The notes under the pieces are model-generated. The model saw only the letters and a program-made list of their open reading frames with translations. It was not told where the DNA came from and did no database searches. From Cyanobium usitatum str. Tous (lineage in GTDB: Bacteria > Cyanobacteriota > Cyanobacteriia > PCC-6307 > Cyanobiaceae), in the NCBI RefSeq assembly GCF_963920485.1, contig NZ_OY986431.1, positions 1,488,001-1,552,000 of the forward strand: a stretch of DNA of 64,000 nucleotides, given 5' to 3'. Below, piece by piece: positions 38,479 to 47,978 of this stretch (positions within the stretch are counted from its first letter, which is position 1; each line of letters begins with the position of its first letter). Position numbers and translations under genes: made by a program.

Positions 38479-38994
38479 ATGAGCGTCTTTCCCTGGCCAA
38501 AACCCCAGATCCACGCTGAGGCCTGGGTGGCTGAAACGGCCGTGGTGATTGGCGATGTGCAGCTAGCGGCAGGAGCCAGTCTCTGGCCCACTGCCGTCGC
38601 CCGCGGCGACGTCAGTTCGATCGTGGTGGGTGAAGGCAGCAACGTGCAAGACGGAGCCGTGCTGCATGGCGACCCCGACCAGCCTGTGACAATCGGCGCC
38701 GATGTGACCATCGGCCATCGGGCTGTGGTGCATGGCGCCACCCTGAAAGACGGCTGCCTGATCGGCATCGGCGCCATCGTGCTCAATGGCGTCACCGTGG
38801 GAGAGGAGGCCCTAGTGGCCGCCGGATCGGTGGTGACACGCGACGTACCAGCAGGAACTTTGGTTATGGGAGCCCCGGCCCAGGTGAAGCGAGAGCTCAC
38901 GGCTGAGGCCCGGGCCGAGCAGCGCCAGCACGCCCGCCGCTACCGCCAGCTCGCCAATGCCCATGCGAAGTCCAATGCCCCAGCAAACGGATGA
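38479..38994 (+). CDS. Gamma carbonic anhydrase-like protein
   Basis: This 171-residue left-handed beta-helix protein has hexapeptide repeats ([33 protein letters not shown]). The metal-binding histidines of the gamma-CA family appear in [15 protein letters not shown]. It has no acidic loop like Methanosarcina Cam, so it is closer to the YrdA/PaaY group, whose activity is often weak. It is a small cytosolic protein and is distinct from the carboxysomal CcmM. Confidence 0.9.
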   Translation: MSVFPWPKPQIHAEAWVAETAVVIGDVQLAAGASLWPTAVARGDVSSIVVGEGSNVQDGAVLHGDPDQPVTIGADVTIGHRAVVHGATLKDGCLIGIGAIVLNGVTVGEEALVAAGSVVTRDVPAGTLVMGAPAQVKRELTAEARAEQRQHARRYRQLANAHAKSNAPANG

Positions 38995-39067
38995 CGACAG
39001 ATCCCGCGCTGGATGGGCGAATCACGAGGTTCATTCCTTAAGATCACTAGATCTTGTGTGGCTTCCC

Positions 39068-39190
39068 ATGGACGGTCGGCTGATTTTGGTGGTTGCTCCG
39101 ATCCTGCTCGCCGCGAGCTGGGCCGTCTTCCATATCGGCCGTGCCGCCGTGGGACAGCTGCAATTGCTGCTCAAGCGCGCCCGCGCCTGA
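39068..39190 (+). CDS. psbY: Photosystem II protein Y
   Basis: This 40-residue single-span protein [20 protein letters not shown]... matches PsbY, with the MD-x-R-x-L-I-V-V-x-P-I start and the WA-x-F-x-I-G-x-A-A end of the helix. It sits at the edge of photosystem II beside cytochrome b559. The start is the ATG at 39068; the longer frame upstream is a shadow. It is followed after four bases by the TTG of trmFO. Confidence 0.92.
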   Translation: MDGRLILVVAPILLAASWAVFHIGRAAVGQLQLLLKRARA

Positions 39191-39194
39191 GCAT

Positions 39195-40568
39195 TTGAGC
39201 TCTGAGCTGCTCGTTATCGGTGCTGGCCTGGCGGGTACGGAAGCCGCCTGGCAGATCGCTCAAGCTGGTCTGGCGGTTCGCTTGGTGGAAATGCGGCCAG
39301 TGCGCCGCAGCCCAGCCCACCACAGCTCGGAGTTTGGCGAGCTTGTCTGCAGCAACAGCTTCGGCGCCCTAAGTAGCGATCGGGCCGCAGGCCTACTTCA
39401 AGAGGAATTGCGGCGCTTGGGTTCGATGGTGATTCGCACCGCTGACGCCCACGCCGTGCCTGCAGGAGGCGCCCTAGCCGTTGATCGCGGCCGCTACAGC
39501 GCCGCCCTCACCGCCGCCTTGGAGCAGCACCCGTTGGTGACGGTGGAGCGGCGCGAGCACACCGAGCTGCCCGGCCCCGGAGAGATCGCCGTGCTGGCCA
39601 CTGGCCCGCTCACAAGCGAGCCCCTGGCGGAGCAGCTGCGGGAATTCACGGGCCGGGCCGACTGCCACTTCTTCGATGCGGCCAGCCCGATCGTCGAAGG
39701 CGAGAGCATCGACCTGGGCGTGGCCTTTCGCGCTTCCCGCTACGACAAGGGCGACGCCGACTACATCAACTGCCCCATGGACCGGGAGCAATTTCTGGCT
39801 TTTCGGCAGGAGCTGCTAGCCGCCGAGCAGGCCGAGCTCAAGGATTTCGAGCAGGAGAGCGCCCACTTCTTCGAGGGCTGCCTGCCGATCGAGGAGCTGG
39901 CCCGCCGCGGCGAAGACACCATGCGCTACGGCCCGCTCAAGCCGATTGGGCTCTGGGATCCCCGCTGGGGCGACCTCAATGATCGCGATGTGCGCCGCGC
40001 CAAGCGGGCCTACGCGGTGGTGCAGCTGCGCCAGGAAGACAAGGACGGCCGCCTCTGGAACCTGGTGGGCTTCCAGACCAACCTGAAATGGGGCGAGCAG
40101 AAGCGGGTGCTGCGGCTGATCCCTGGCCTGGAGAACGCGGAATTCGTGCGCTTCGGCGTGATGCACCGCAACACCTTCCTGGAATCGCCCCAGCTGCTCG
40201 ATGCCACCCTGCAGTTCCGCAGCCGCCCCAGCCTGCTGGCCGCGGGCCAGATCACGGGCACCGAGGGCTACGCAGCCGCTGTAGCCGGCGGCTGGCTGGC
40301 TGGCACCAACGCCGCCAGGCTGGCCCTGGGCCTGGAACCCCTGAGCCTGCCGCCCACCACGATGCTGGGCGCCCTCACCCACTTCATCGCCGAAGCTCCC
40401 AGCAAGAAGTTCCAGCCCATGCCGCCCAACTTCGGCTTACTGCCCGAGCTAGCCGAACGCGTCCGCGAGAAACGGGCCCGCTACGGCGCCTACCGCGACC
40501 GGGCCCTAGTGGATCTTGAGCCCTTCACTCGGCCCCTACAACTGCACGGCGCCAGCGTCGCTGCCTAG
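39195..40568 (+). CDS. trmFO: Methylenetetrahydrofolate-tRNA-(uracil-5-)-methyltransferase TrmFO
   Basis: The flavoenzyme makes m5U54 in tRNA T loops using methylenetetrahydrofolate and FADH2. The N-terminus [22 protein letters not shown] binds [52 protein letters not shown] and [20 protein letters not shown] are TrmFO blocks. No ATG precedes the Rossmann start; a TTG at 39195 fits, four bases after psbY. The long frame to 39093 overlaps psbY and is discounted. Confidence 0.95.
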   Translation: MSSELLVIGAGLAGTEAAWQIAQAGLAVRLVEMRPVRRSPAHHSSEFGELVCSNSFGALSSDRAAGLLQEELRRLGSMVIRTADAHAVPAGGALAVDRGRYSAALTAALEQHPLVTVERREHTELPGPGEIAVLATGPLTSEPLAEQLREFTGRADCHFFDAASPIVEGESIDLGVAFRASRYDKGDADYINCPMDREQFLAFRQELLAAEQAELKDFEQESAHFFEGCLPIEELARRGEDTMRYGPLKPIGLWDPRWGDLNDRDVRRAKRAYAVVQLRQEDKDGRLWNLVGFQTNLKWGEQKRVLRLIPGLENAEFVRFGVMHRNTFLESPQLLDATLQFRSRPSLLAAGQITGTEGYAAAVAGGWLAGTNAARLALGLEPLSLPPTTMLGALTHFIAEAPSKKFQPMPPNFGLLPELAERVREKRARYGAYRDRALVDLEPFTRPLQLHGASVAA

Positions 40569-40595
40569 GGTCGCAGTAGCTTCTCCAGCCCAACG

Positions 40596-42125
40596 GTGAC
40601 CAGCAACCCTGCCCCCATCTGGGATGTGATCGTGATCGGCGCCGGCGTTGGTGGCCTGGTCACAGCTTCCCAGCTGGCCGCCAAGGGGGCGAAAGTGCTG
40701 GTGCTGGAGCGCTACTTAATTCCGGGGGGCTCCGGCGGCAGCTTCAAGCGCGAGGGCTACACATTTGATGTGGGCGCCTCGATGATCTTTGGCTTCGGCG
40801 AGAAGGGGCACACCAACCTGCTCACCCGGGCCTTGGCCGATGTGGGCCAGCACTGCGACACCATCCCCGATCCAGCCCAGCTGGAATACCACCTGCCCGG
40901 CGGGCTGAATGTGGCAGTGGACAGGGATTACGAGCAGTTTCTGGCTGATCTCAGCGCCCTGTTTCCCCATGAGGCCAAGGGAATCCGCGCCTTCTACGAC
41001 ACCTGCTGGCAGGTGTTCCGCTGCCTCGATGCGATGCCCCTGCTGTCGCTCGAGGATCCGGCCTACCTGGCCAAGGTGTTCTTCAAAGCCCCCCTGGCCT
41101 GCCTGGGCCTGGCCCGCTGGCTGCCGGTGAACGTGGGCGATGTGGCGCGGCAGCACTTCAGCGATCCGGCCCTGCTCAAGTTCATCGACATGGAGTGCTT
41201 CTGCTGGAGCGTGATGCCGGCCGATCTCACGCCGATGATCAATGCGGGCATGGTGTTCTCCGATCGTCATGCCGGCGGTATCAACTACCCCAAAGGGGGC
41301 GTTGGTGTGATCGCGGCAAAGTTGGTGGCGGGATTGGAGAGCCAGGGCGGCGCGATTCGCTACAAGGCGCGTGTGACCCAGGTGCTGCTGGAGAACAACA
41401 CCGCGGTGGGGGTGAAGCTGGCCAGTGGTGAGGAGCTGCGGGCCCGCCGCGTGGTGAGCAACGCCACCCGCTGGGACACCTTTGGCGCTCTCGTGGATGC
41501 AGCCCACACCCCCAAGGCCGAAACCACCTGGCGGCGCCGCTACAAGCCCTCCCCCTCGTTTCTGTCCCTGCACCTGGGCATCGATGCCCAGATCGTGCCC
41601 CAGGCTTACCACTGCCACCACCTGCTGCTGGAGCGCTGGGAGGAGATGGAGGCCGAGCAGGGGGTGGTGTTCGTGTCGATGCCGACCCTGCTGGATCCGG
41701 AGCTGGCCCCGGCAGGGCGCCACATCGTGCATGCCTTCACCCCCAGCTCCATGGAGCACTGGCAGGGGCTGACGCCAGCGGCCTATCGCGCCAAAAAACA
41801 GGCGGATGCCGACCGGCTGATCGGCCGGCTCGAAGCGATCCTGCCCGGCCTCAGCGGCGCTATTCGTCACCGCGAGGTGGGCACGCCGCGCAGCCACCGG
41901 CGCTTCCTGGGCCGCATGGGCGGCAGCTACGGCCCAATTCCCGCCCTGCGCCTGCCGGGGCTGCTGCCGATGCCCTTCAACCGCACCGGCATTTCGGGGC
42001 TCTACGCCGTGGGCGACTCCTGCTTTCCGGGCCAGGGCCTCAATGCGGTGGCCTTCAGTGGCTTTGCCTGCGCCCACCGCATCGGCGCCGACCTGGGGCT
42101 CAATCCTTGGAACCTGCCTGCCTAA
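40596..42125 (+). CDS. crtH: Carotenoid isomerase
   Basis: The 509-residue flavoprotein isomerises poly-cis prolycopene to all-trans lycopene in plant-type carotenoid synthesis. It starts with the FAD fold DVIVIGAGVGGLVTASQLAAKG. The blocks GGSGGSFKREGYTFDVGASMIFG, CFCWSVMPADLTPMINAGMVFSDRH, GGINYPKGGVG and the C-terminal GLYAVGDSCFPGQGLNAVAFSG are those of CrtISO/CrtH. The start is a GTG at 40596. It acts at the membrane. Confidence 0.95.
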   Translation: MTSNPAPIWDVIVIGAGVGGLVTASQLAAKGAKVLVLERYLIPGGSGGSFKREGYTFDVGASMIFGFGEKGHTNLLTRALADVGQHCDTIPDPAQLEYHLPGGLNVAVDRDYEQFLADLSALFPHEAKGIRAFYDTCWQVFRCLDAMPLLSLEDPAYLAKVFFKAPLACLGLARWLPVNVGDVARQHFSDPALLKFIDMECFCWSVMPADLTPMINAGMVFSDRHAGGINYPKGGVGVIAAKLVAGLESQGGAIRYKARVTQVLLENNTAVGVKLASGEELRARRVVSNATRWDTFGALVDAAHTPKAETTWRRRYKPSPSFLSLHLGIDAQIVPQAYHCHHLLLERWEEMEAEQGVVFVSMPTLLDPELAPAGRHIVHAFTPSSMEHWQGLTPAAYRAKKQADADRLIGRLEAILPGLSGAIRHREVGTPRSHRRFLGRMGGSYGPIPALRLPGLLPMPFNRTGISGLYAVGDSCFPGQGLNAVAFSGFACAHRIGADLGLNPWNLPA

Positions 42126-42131
42126 GTTCAT

Positions 42132-44750
42132 ATGAGTCGGCAAAACGGCGGCCCAGTGACAGTCGGCACGACCAACGAGATCTCCCCGCCTTCTGCGCGG
42201 ACAAGCCGACAGACTCCTCGAAGACTGTGGCGTTCGTGGCTCAAGGAAGAGCGCATCAGCTGGCTTAGGCGTGGGCCTTCGCGGACGGTCGTGATCCTCT
42301 TGGTGATGGTCACCCTGGTTGGGATTGAAGCGCTCCGGAGGAGTCAGTTGGCCAAGGAGCGAAGCGTCACCAACCAGACCATCGCCCTGCAAAAACTCGA
42401 AGCCGAATTCCGGGACGCCCAGCGAACGGCGAGGGACTGGGGCTGGTGGGATGACAGCTATGCCTTCATCAAGGGAAATAACCCCTCCTTTCCCTCCCAA
42501 GACCTGGCAACCAGCAGCCTCTTTGAGGACGGGGCTGCCATGGGGCTCTACGACGCCCAAGCCCAACGCCGCGCCCTTCAGGTGGGCCTGAGCAGCCCAA
42601 ACCTGCCCCCTGATCAACGGTTGGTGCGCTGCATGGACTCCACCGCCCGCACCCGTCGCCTCCTGGGCCTCGCCGGCATCCGGGTGATCTGCTCAGACGA
42701 AACCAACAACCTCTACGTCGGCTTCGCCACCACGATCAGCACCAGCGACAACAGCCGTTCGACAACAGCGACCCTCATTTATCTCAACCCGCTGATTGAA
42801 CCCCAGTTCGGCAGCCACCTGAAGAAGGAGCTCAACCGGATCCAGGCTCAGCTGCAGCCAATCCCCCCAGCGGTCGCCATCACCACGGGGGAGGCCTTGG
42901 CACCACTCCAACCCAAAACCTTCAGCGACAACGGGCGCCTGATGGGTGTCAGACCCGCCGATAGCCAGGCGGAGCAGCGCCGGGAACTGACCGATCTGCT
43001 GCTGCTGCTGAGCGGCGGGGGACTGATCGTCCTGGCCCTGCGCCTTCGCTGGAAATTGGCCGAGCGAAAGCAGAGATTGCTGCTGCGCCAGAAGGAACGC
43101 TGGGCCACCCAACGCATCCGAAGGAGTCACCGTGCCCTGGTTGAAATCCTTGATTTCAAGCCCCCCCAGCCAGTCTCTTCAGCAGATCAAAGCCCGGCTA
43201 GGCCACTCCCGGACAGCACCTTGATCTTCAGGGGAATGCTGCAGGAGGAACGGCGCCACCCTGCCTCGCCACGAGCCAGCCAACCGATCGATGGGTCAAC
43301 CACAACCGGCACCAAACCCGCTGGTCGCCAACGCGTAGACATCCAGTTGATTGCCAATCGATTTGAACAGATTCTTGGCTCCGCCCGAGATCTGGCCATG
43401 CACGATCCACTCACCGGCCTGGCCAACCGCCGCTACTGCATCGAACACCTTGAAAGAGAAATCGTTCGCCTTAAGGGAAAACAAGCCCTGCTTAGCCTCC
43501 TCTTTATCGATGTCGACAAATTCAAAAGCATCAACGACACCTATGGCCACCGCATCGGCGATCAAGCCCTATGCAAGGTGGCCAACCAACTCCAGTCCCT
43601 CTGCCGCCAGGGTGATTTCCTAGCGCGCTACGGCGGCGACGAATTCATTCTGATTCTGGGAGACTCTCAAAACGCCAGCAATGAAGACGATCTAGCCCTC
43701 CATGCCAAACAGGTAGCCCACCGGATCCTTGAGTCCTTTGAGAAAAGTCAAGTTGACTCCGCCTCGCCCTACCGACTCAGCCTGAGCATTGGGATCACGA
43801 TCAGCGATCCACACCACTTCAGTAGTGAAGACATCATTCGAAAAGCAGACCTGGCAATGTACAAGGCAAAGTCATCCCAGGGGGAACACATTCACCTGTT
43901 CACAGCGGAAAATGAGTCCAATCCGCTCAGTGACTATCGCCTATTTACTGCGCTCCAACAGGCTTGCGAAGCATCACTTGAGCCATCGCAGCCCGACTCC
44001 TTCCGGATTTTATTTCAACCGATCGTCAACGCCGCAGGCGAAGTCCTAGCCGTTGAGGCTCTCGCCCGCTGGGATCACCCAGACCTGGGAGAAGTTCCCC
44101 CAACTCTGTTCATTCCGGTAGCGGAACACTATCGAATCATGGGTCGCGTTGGTTGGCAGCTCATCGAAGCCAATTTGCAGGCCTTCAAGCAACTGATCAA
44201 GGCCCTAAAGATCACCCCCAACCAGCTCGACCTGGCGATCAACATCAGCCCATCCCAACTCACCGATGCATCTTTTTCAGACCAATTAATCGATGCCATT
44301 GCAGCCCAAGGACTCTCTTGCAACAGCATTAATCTTGAACTGACTGAAACTGCCATCTTCAATTCCACCGCAGCGGTTGAAACCAATCTGCGCCAGTGTC
44401 GAGAAGCGGGAATGCGGATTTCCCTAGATGACTTTGGAACGGGCTTCTCCTCCATGGGGCTGCTGCTATCGCTGAAGCCTGACGAACTGAAGATCGATCG
44501 CAGTTTTGTGGTCGGAGTTCTCGACGATGCCTATGCGGAACAAATCGTGAAACTGCTGCCCATGCTCACTAATTCCGTGTCGATGACCCTGATCGCTGAA
44601 GGAGTAGATACCGAGGAGAGCTTTCAGCGGCTGCAACAAATGGGTGTGTCACGATTCCAGGGATATCTATTCTCTGAGCCCCTAAATATCGCCGACCTGG
44701 TTGAGCTTGTGGGTGGAAACCGACTCACAAGCTCCCTTCCCGCTGCATAA
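42132..44750 (+). CDS. CHASE4-GGDEF-EAL c-di-GMP turnover protein
   Basis: The 872-residue membrane sensor has an N-terminal helix (about 50-66), a periplasmic CHASE4-like region (DWGWWDDSYAFI near 100), a second helix (about 285-305), a linker, then GGDEF and EAL domains. The GGDEF active site is intact (RYGGDEFILIL, about 500), and the EAL domain keeps VEALARW (about 642), NISPSQL and DDFGTGFSSMG. Both synthesis and breakdown of c-di-GMP are thus possible. It may supply the signal read by the PilZ proteins near 30.2-31.3 kb. Confidence 0.92.
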   Translation: MSRQNGGPVTVGTTNEISPPSARTSRQTPRRLWRSWLKEERISWLRRGPSRTVVILLVMVTLVGIEALRRSQLAKERSVTNQTIALQKLEAEFRDAQRTARDWGWWDDSYAFIKGNNPSFPSQDLATSSLFEDGAAMGLYDAQAQRRALQVGLSSPNLPPDQRLVRCMDSTARTRRLLGLAGIRVICSDETNNLYVGFATTISTSDNSRSTTATLIYLNPLIEPQFGSHLKKELNRIQAQLQPIPPAVAITTGEALAPLQPKTFSDNGRLMGVRPADSQAEQRRELTDLLLLLSGGGLIVLALRLRWKLAERKQRLLLRQKERWATQRIRRSHRALVEILDFKPPQPVSSADQSPARPLPDSTLIFRGMLQEERRHPASPRASQPIDGSTTTGTKPAGRQRVDIQLIANRFEQILGSARDLAMHDPLTGLANRRYCIEHLEREIVRLKGKQALLSLLFIDVDKFKSINDTYGHRIGDQALCKVANQLQSLCRQGDFLARYGGDEFILILGDSQNASNEDDLALHAKQVAHRILESFEKSQVDSASPYRLSLSIGITISDPHHFSSEDIIRKADLAMYKAKSSQGEHIHLFTAENESNPLSDYRLFTALQQACEASLEPSQPDSFRILFQPIVNAAGEVLAVEALARWDHPDLGEVPPTLFIPVAEHYRIMGRVGWQLIEANLQAFKQLIKALKITPNQLDLAINISPSQLTDASFSDQLIDAIAAQGLSCNSINLELTETAIFNSTAAVETNLRQCREAGMRISLDDFGTGFSSMGLLLSLKPDELKIDRSFVVGVLDDAYAEQIVKLLPMLTNSVSMTLIAEGVDTEESFQRLQQMGVSRFQGYLFSEPLNIADLVELVGGNRLTSSLPAA

Positions 44751-44778
44751 CCTTGTCTAACTAATGCGTTAGTAAGGA

Positions 44779-45063
44779 ATGGCCGGCTCCCCCACCCCCA
44801 GCTCCGCCGAGCTGGCCGCTTACCTCGAGCAACGCGGCGAGCTGAGCAAGCCCTGGATGCTGCAGCTACTGCGGCTCACCAAGCTCAAGGAAGCCAAAGC
44901 CAGCATGGACCCGGATGCCTACATGGCCAGCCTGCAGGAGGCCCACGCCGATCTGATGCGACTTGGCGAATTCTGGAAAGGCCGCGAACAGGAAGTTTTC
45001 AGCGGTCGCTACCAGCCGGCGACCCTGATCGAACCCCTACCCGGCTCCCCCGAAGATCGATGA
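44779..45063 (+). CDS. Conserved picocyanobacterial hypothetical protein
   Basis: This 94-residue soluble, helical protein has the block LSKPWMLQLLRLTKLKEAKASMDPDAYMASLQEAHADLMRLGEFWKGREQEVF. No family is recognised. Its stop overlaps the start of the next gene by four bases (ATGA), so the two form a coupled pair. Confidence 0.75.
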   Translation: MAGSPTPSSAELAAYLEQRGELSKPWMLQLLRLTKLKEAKASMDPDAYMASLQEAHADLMRLGEFWKGREQEVFSGRYQPATLIEPLPGSPEDR

Positions 45064-45596
45064 CCGGCGCCTTGGCCGTGAGCAGCGAGCGCTACCCGAT
45101 GGCGGCGCTGATCCGCTTCACCCTGATCGCTCTTTACTTGGCCATGGTGGCGCCCCTGCCCCTACTGGCTCCAGCCGAGCTCAAATTGCTGCTGTGGCTG
45201 GCCCTACCCCTGGGGCTGAGCTTGGTGGTGGCAGCCACCAGTGAAGCCGTTGAGCTAAACGCCGATGGCATTCGGGTTGGCCATCCCAGCTGGTGTGCCT
45301 GGCTGCTGCGCCGCGGCTGGAGCCTGCCTTGGAAAGCCATCAGCGGGCTCACACCAGTAGCCACAAGCCAAGGGGGCCGGGTCTTTTACGTGAGGGGAGA
45401 AGACGGATCGGCCTACCTACTGCCGCAACGGGTTGCAGCCTTCGAGCAGTTTCTGAGCCGCTTCAGCCAGGAAACGGGCATTAACACCAGCTCAATCGGC
45501 CGGATCAGCCCACCTTGGACCTACCAACTCCTAGCCGGACTGAGTGCCGCCATGTTGCTTGGAGAGCTGGTTTGGGCTCTTAAACCAGTGAGTTGA
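45060..45596 (+). CDS. Conserved membrane protein
   Basis: This 178-residue protein has hydrophobic segments at about 17-60 (a membrane hairpin) and one at the C-terminus. The middle part, GIRVGHPSWCAW, WSLPWKAISGLTPV and GGRVFYVRGEDGSAYLLPQRV, resembles a PH-like (bPH2) domain of small membrane proteins. Function is unknown. The last 17 bases overlap the convergent response regulator gene. Confidence 0.7.
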   Translation: MTGALAVSSERYPMAALIRFTLIALYLAMVAPLPLLAPAELKLLLWLALPLGLSLVVAATSEAVELNADGIRVGHPSWCAWLLRRGWSLPWKAISGLTPVATSQGGRVFYVRGEDGSAYLLPQRVAAFEQFLSRFSQETGINTSSIGRISPPWTYQLLAGLSAAMLLGELVWALKPVS

Positions 45597-46371
45597 GCTG
45601 CTGACGGGCCGGCTCTTCCTCGGCAGAAGCTTCCGGAAGCGTTTCCAGACTGAAGCGATAACCCTGCTGGCGCATGGTTTCGATGCCGCCGCCTTCACCC
45701 AAGCCAGCCTGCTCTAACTTGCGGCGCAGGGTGAGCACCTGGGTATCCACCGAGCGGGGACCGCCGCTGAAGGGAGGCCAGGCCATCCGCAGTAGCTCCT
45801 GGCGGCTGCGCACCACCCCAGGGGGCATGAGCAGGGCACAAAGCAGGGCAAATTCCCTTGGACTCAGCTCGACTGGCTGGTCCCGCAGGGTTACCTGGCG
45901 GAGCAGGACGTGAACTTCAAGCGGACCAACGCAGACCCGCTCCTGCAGACCGGTGCCGCCGCGGCGCAGCAGGGTGCGGCAGCGGGCGGCGAGTTCTTCC
46001 AGGCCAAAAGGTTTGCGCAGCACATCATCGGCGCCCGCATCAAGCAGGCTCACCACCGGCTCGGAACCGGTACGGGCCGTGAGCACCATCACCGAGCAGC
46101 GCAGCTGGGCCGCCAGGCGCAGGGCGGAACTCTCATCGAGTAGTTCGGCGCTGATCAGCAGATCGGGAGATTGGTCTTGGCACACCTCCAGAGCTTCACG
46201 AGCCGTAGCAACCGCCGCCGCGAGATGGCCGTCCTGCCGCAGGCGCTGGGCCAGCACCGTGCGCAGGGTCGCGTGGGGATCAACCACCAAAACCCGCTGG
46301 GGCTGGCTTCCGGCCTGATTGGCGGCCCCAGAGGCCGGCAGTGGCGGGTGAGAGGAGGTAATGGAGACCAC
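45580..46371 (-). CDS. Atypical OmpR-type response regulator without the phospho-acceptor Asp
   Basis: The 263-residue protein has an N-terminal receiver domain (about 26-135) and a winged-helix DNA-binding domain (VELSPREFALLCALLMPPG, VDTQVLTLRRKLEQAGLG, GIETMRQQGYRF). In the receiver, the acidic Asp31 (VLVVD), Thr98 (VLTA) and Lys120 (LRKPF) are kept, but the phospho-acceptor position in PDLLISAELLD is Ala75 rather than Asp. It cannot be phosphorylated in the normal way, so it probably works as a constitutive or ligand-controlled transcription factor. The 3' end overlaps the convergent gene by 17 bases. Confidence 0.88.
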   Translation of the reverse strand: MVSITSSHPPLPASGAANQAGSQPQRVLVVDPHATLRTVLAQRLRQDGHLAAAVATAREALEVCQDQSPDLLISAELLDESSALRLAAQLRCSVMVLTARTGSEPVVSLLDAGADDVLRKPFGLEELAARCRTLLRRGGTGLQERVCVGPLEVHVLLRQVTLRDQPVELSPREFALLCALLMPPGVVRSRQELLRMAWPPFSGGPRSVDTQVLTLRRKLEQAGLGEGGGIETMRQQGYRFSLETLPEASAEEEPARQQLNSLV

Positions 46372-46518
46372 AACTGTGTTGAATTCACCTTAACGGCAGC
46401 CGCCAGGAAATCCGCGTATCTGTAGCTGGGTTTGTGTGGACACCACCAACTAGGCGGAGATCACCCAATCGCGGCTTCTGGCTCCAAGGGCCAAAATAAG
46501 TAAAGGTCCAACGACCCC

Positions 46519-46785
46519 ATGACTTCGCTTCAACACCCAGACGCCATCCGCCACTTCCAGTCGCTGTGCGATGCCTGCCAGGAACTGGCCCATCGCTTCC
46601 ACAGTCCTGGGGAATTGCGGATCTACGCCGATGGCTACATCCACGCCTTGCGCCGCACCGCGGTGCTTGATCCGATTTCCCAGCGGCGCTTAGAGGAGCT
46701 CACCGACCGCTGGATTCGAGATCCTTCCAGCTTTGTGGGTCCCGATGGTGACCCGCGCAGCCTTTACGAAAGCGAGCGCTACTGA
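46519..46785 (+). CDS. DUF6761-like small protein
   Basis: This 88-residue soluble protein has AIRHFQSLCDACQELAHRFH, GELRIYADGYIHALRR and SQRRLEELTDRWIRDPSSF, which resemble the cyanobacterial DUF6761 family. Function is unknown. It is separated from the divergent response regulator by about 150 bases. Confidence 0.7.
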   Translation: MTSLQHPDAIRHFQSLCDACQELAHRFHSPGELRIYADGYIHALRRTAVLDPISQRRLEELTDRWIRDPSSFVGPDGDPRSLYESERY

Positions 46786-46810
46786 CTCGCTAACTGCATT
46801 GCTGCCATTT

Positions 46811-47134
46811 TCAGCTAGCCAGAGCCACTTCCAGCTTCTCGCGCAACTCACCGGAGTTGTACATCTCGATCAGGATGTCGGAGCCACCGATGAATTCCCC
46901 TTTCACGTACACCTGGGGAATCGTGGGCCAGTCGGAAAATGACTTGATGCCATTACGGATCTCGGCATCCGAGAGCACGTCGAAGGTTTCAAATGGCACC
47001 CCAACCGAGTGCAGTATCTGAACGACGTTGTTGGAGAAACCGCACTGAGGCATCAGCTTGTTGCCCTTCATAAAAACGAAGACCGGGCTGGTGGCCAGGA
47101 GTTCTTCGATGCGTTGGCGGGTAGTGGCGTCCAT
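46811..47134 (-). CDS. grxD: Monothiol glutaredoxin (Grx4 type)
   Basis: This 107-residue protein has the CGFS active site (KLMPQCGFSNNVVQIL), preceded by FMKG, and the glutathione-binding WPTIPQVYVKGEFIGGSDI. Such glutaredoxins bind a 2Fe-2S cluster as homodimers or with BolA and pass it to client proteins. The bolA gene lies four bases upstream on the same strand, so the partners are coexpressed. Confidence 0.96.
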   Translation of the reverse strand: MDATTRQRIEELLATSPVFVFMKGNKLMPQCGFSNNVVQILHSVGVPFETFDVLSDAEIRNGIKSFSDWPTIPQVYVKGEFIGGSDILIEMYNSGELREKLEVALAS

Positions 47135-47138
47135 GGAC

Positions 47139-47372
47139 TCAGGCGGGTGTGGATGTTTGCAGGGCTAGGGCGTGAATTGCCTCACTGGCCAATTCCTGGC
47201 GTAGGGCGCCATACACGAGCTGGTGCTGTCTGACCCTGGTGAGGCCGTCGAACGCTGTGGAGATCACCGTCACCTGCAGGTGGTCGCCACCGCCGGTGAG
47301 GTCTTCAACCTCCACCTGGGCATCGGGCATGGCCAAGGTGATTGCGGCCTTCACCTGGTCTGGATGCACCAT
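47139..47372 (-). CDS. BolA family protein
   Basis: This 77-residue protein has the BolA pattern: a short N-terminal helix ([19 protein letters not shown]), [12 protein letters not shown], then the [15 protein letters not shown] helix ending with IHALALQT. BolA proteins form Fe-S-bridged heterodimers with monothiol glutaredoxins, and the grxD gene is directly downstream. Confidence 0.93.
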   Translation of the reverse strand: MVHPDQVKAAITLAMPDAQVEVEDLTGGGDHLQVTVISTAFDGLTRVRQHQLVYGALRQELASEAIHALALQTSTPA

Positions 47373-47409
47373 CGAAGCGAAGAGGCAGCGAACAGCGGAA
47401 ATCTAGTGG

Positions 47410-47976
47410 TCAGCTGCCAGGGGTTGCCGCGGCCCCTGCGGTGTAAGGAGTGGCGGCGAAGCCAATCTCGACCAGGCTCTGGAAAGCCTTGCGGCCCTCC
47501 GGGCTGGCCGGGGTCATCACCTTGACCACCTCAACGAGTAGGGGAACCGCCACCTCAGGCTGGTTCTGGCGACGGAACAGGGCCGCCAAGCGCAGGTTCG
47601 CCTGGGCCATGGTTTCCAGAGCTTCCCGGCCCTTCTGGTCCATTTCCCGGGGGATGCGGGCATCGAGTCCACGGAAGGAGCCGCTCAGGTCGCGATAAAA
47701 GCCGAGCAGGCGGCGACAGGCATCGCGGGCCTGGTCGTAGAGCTTGCGGGCTTCGGCCAGGTTGCCCTTGGCAACGGCGGCGTCACCGCGCAGCAACAGG
47801 GCGCGCACCCCATCAAGGTTGAAGGGGCTGCCGGTGGACTCCAGGGCCTTCTGGGGCTCCTGCTGGGCCTGCACCTTGGCCGGAACTAGGGGCGCAGCGA
47901 GGGCCAGCAAGGCCAGAGCGGAGCCGCAAATCAAGCGGGATGGCCTACGCACAACCAGCAAACAAATATGAACCAA
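47410..47976 (-). CDS. Exported helical hypothetical protein
   Basis: This protein of up to 188 residues has a signal peptide (SALALLALAAPLVPAKVQA). The mature part is helical, with LLLRGDAAVAKGNLAEARKLY resembling a tetratricopeptide repeat and MAQANLRLAALFRRQNQPEVAVPLL a second. Cyanobacteria carry relatives of unknown role. The start may be TTG at 47976 or, more typical for a signal peptide, GTG at 47952. It follows plsC by two bases. Confidence 0.7.
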   Translation of the reverse strand: MVHICLLVVRRPSRLICGSALALLALAAPLVPAKVQAQQEPQKALESTGSPFNLDGVRALLLRGDAAVAKGNLAEARKLYDQARDACRRLLGFYRDLSGSFRGLDARIPREMDQKGREALETMAQANLRLAALFRRQNQPEVAVPLLVEVVKVMTPASPEGRKAFQSLVEIGFAATPYTAGAAATPGS

Positions 47977-47978
47977 CT

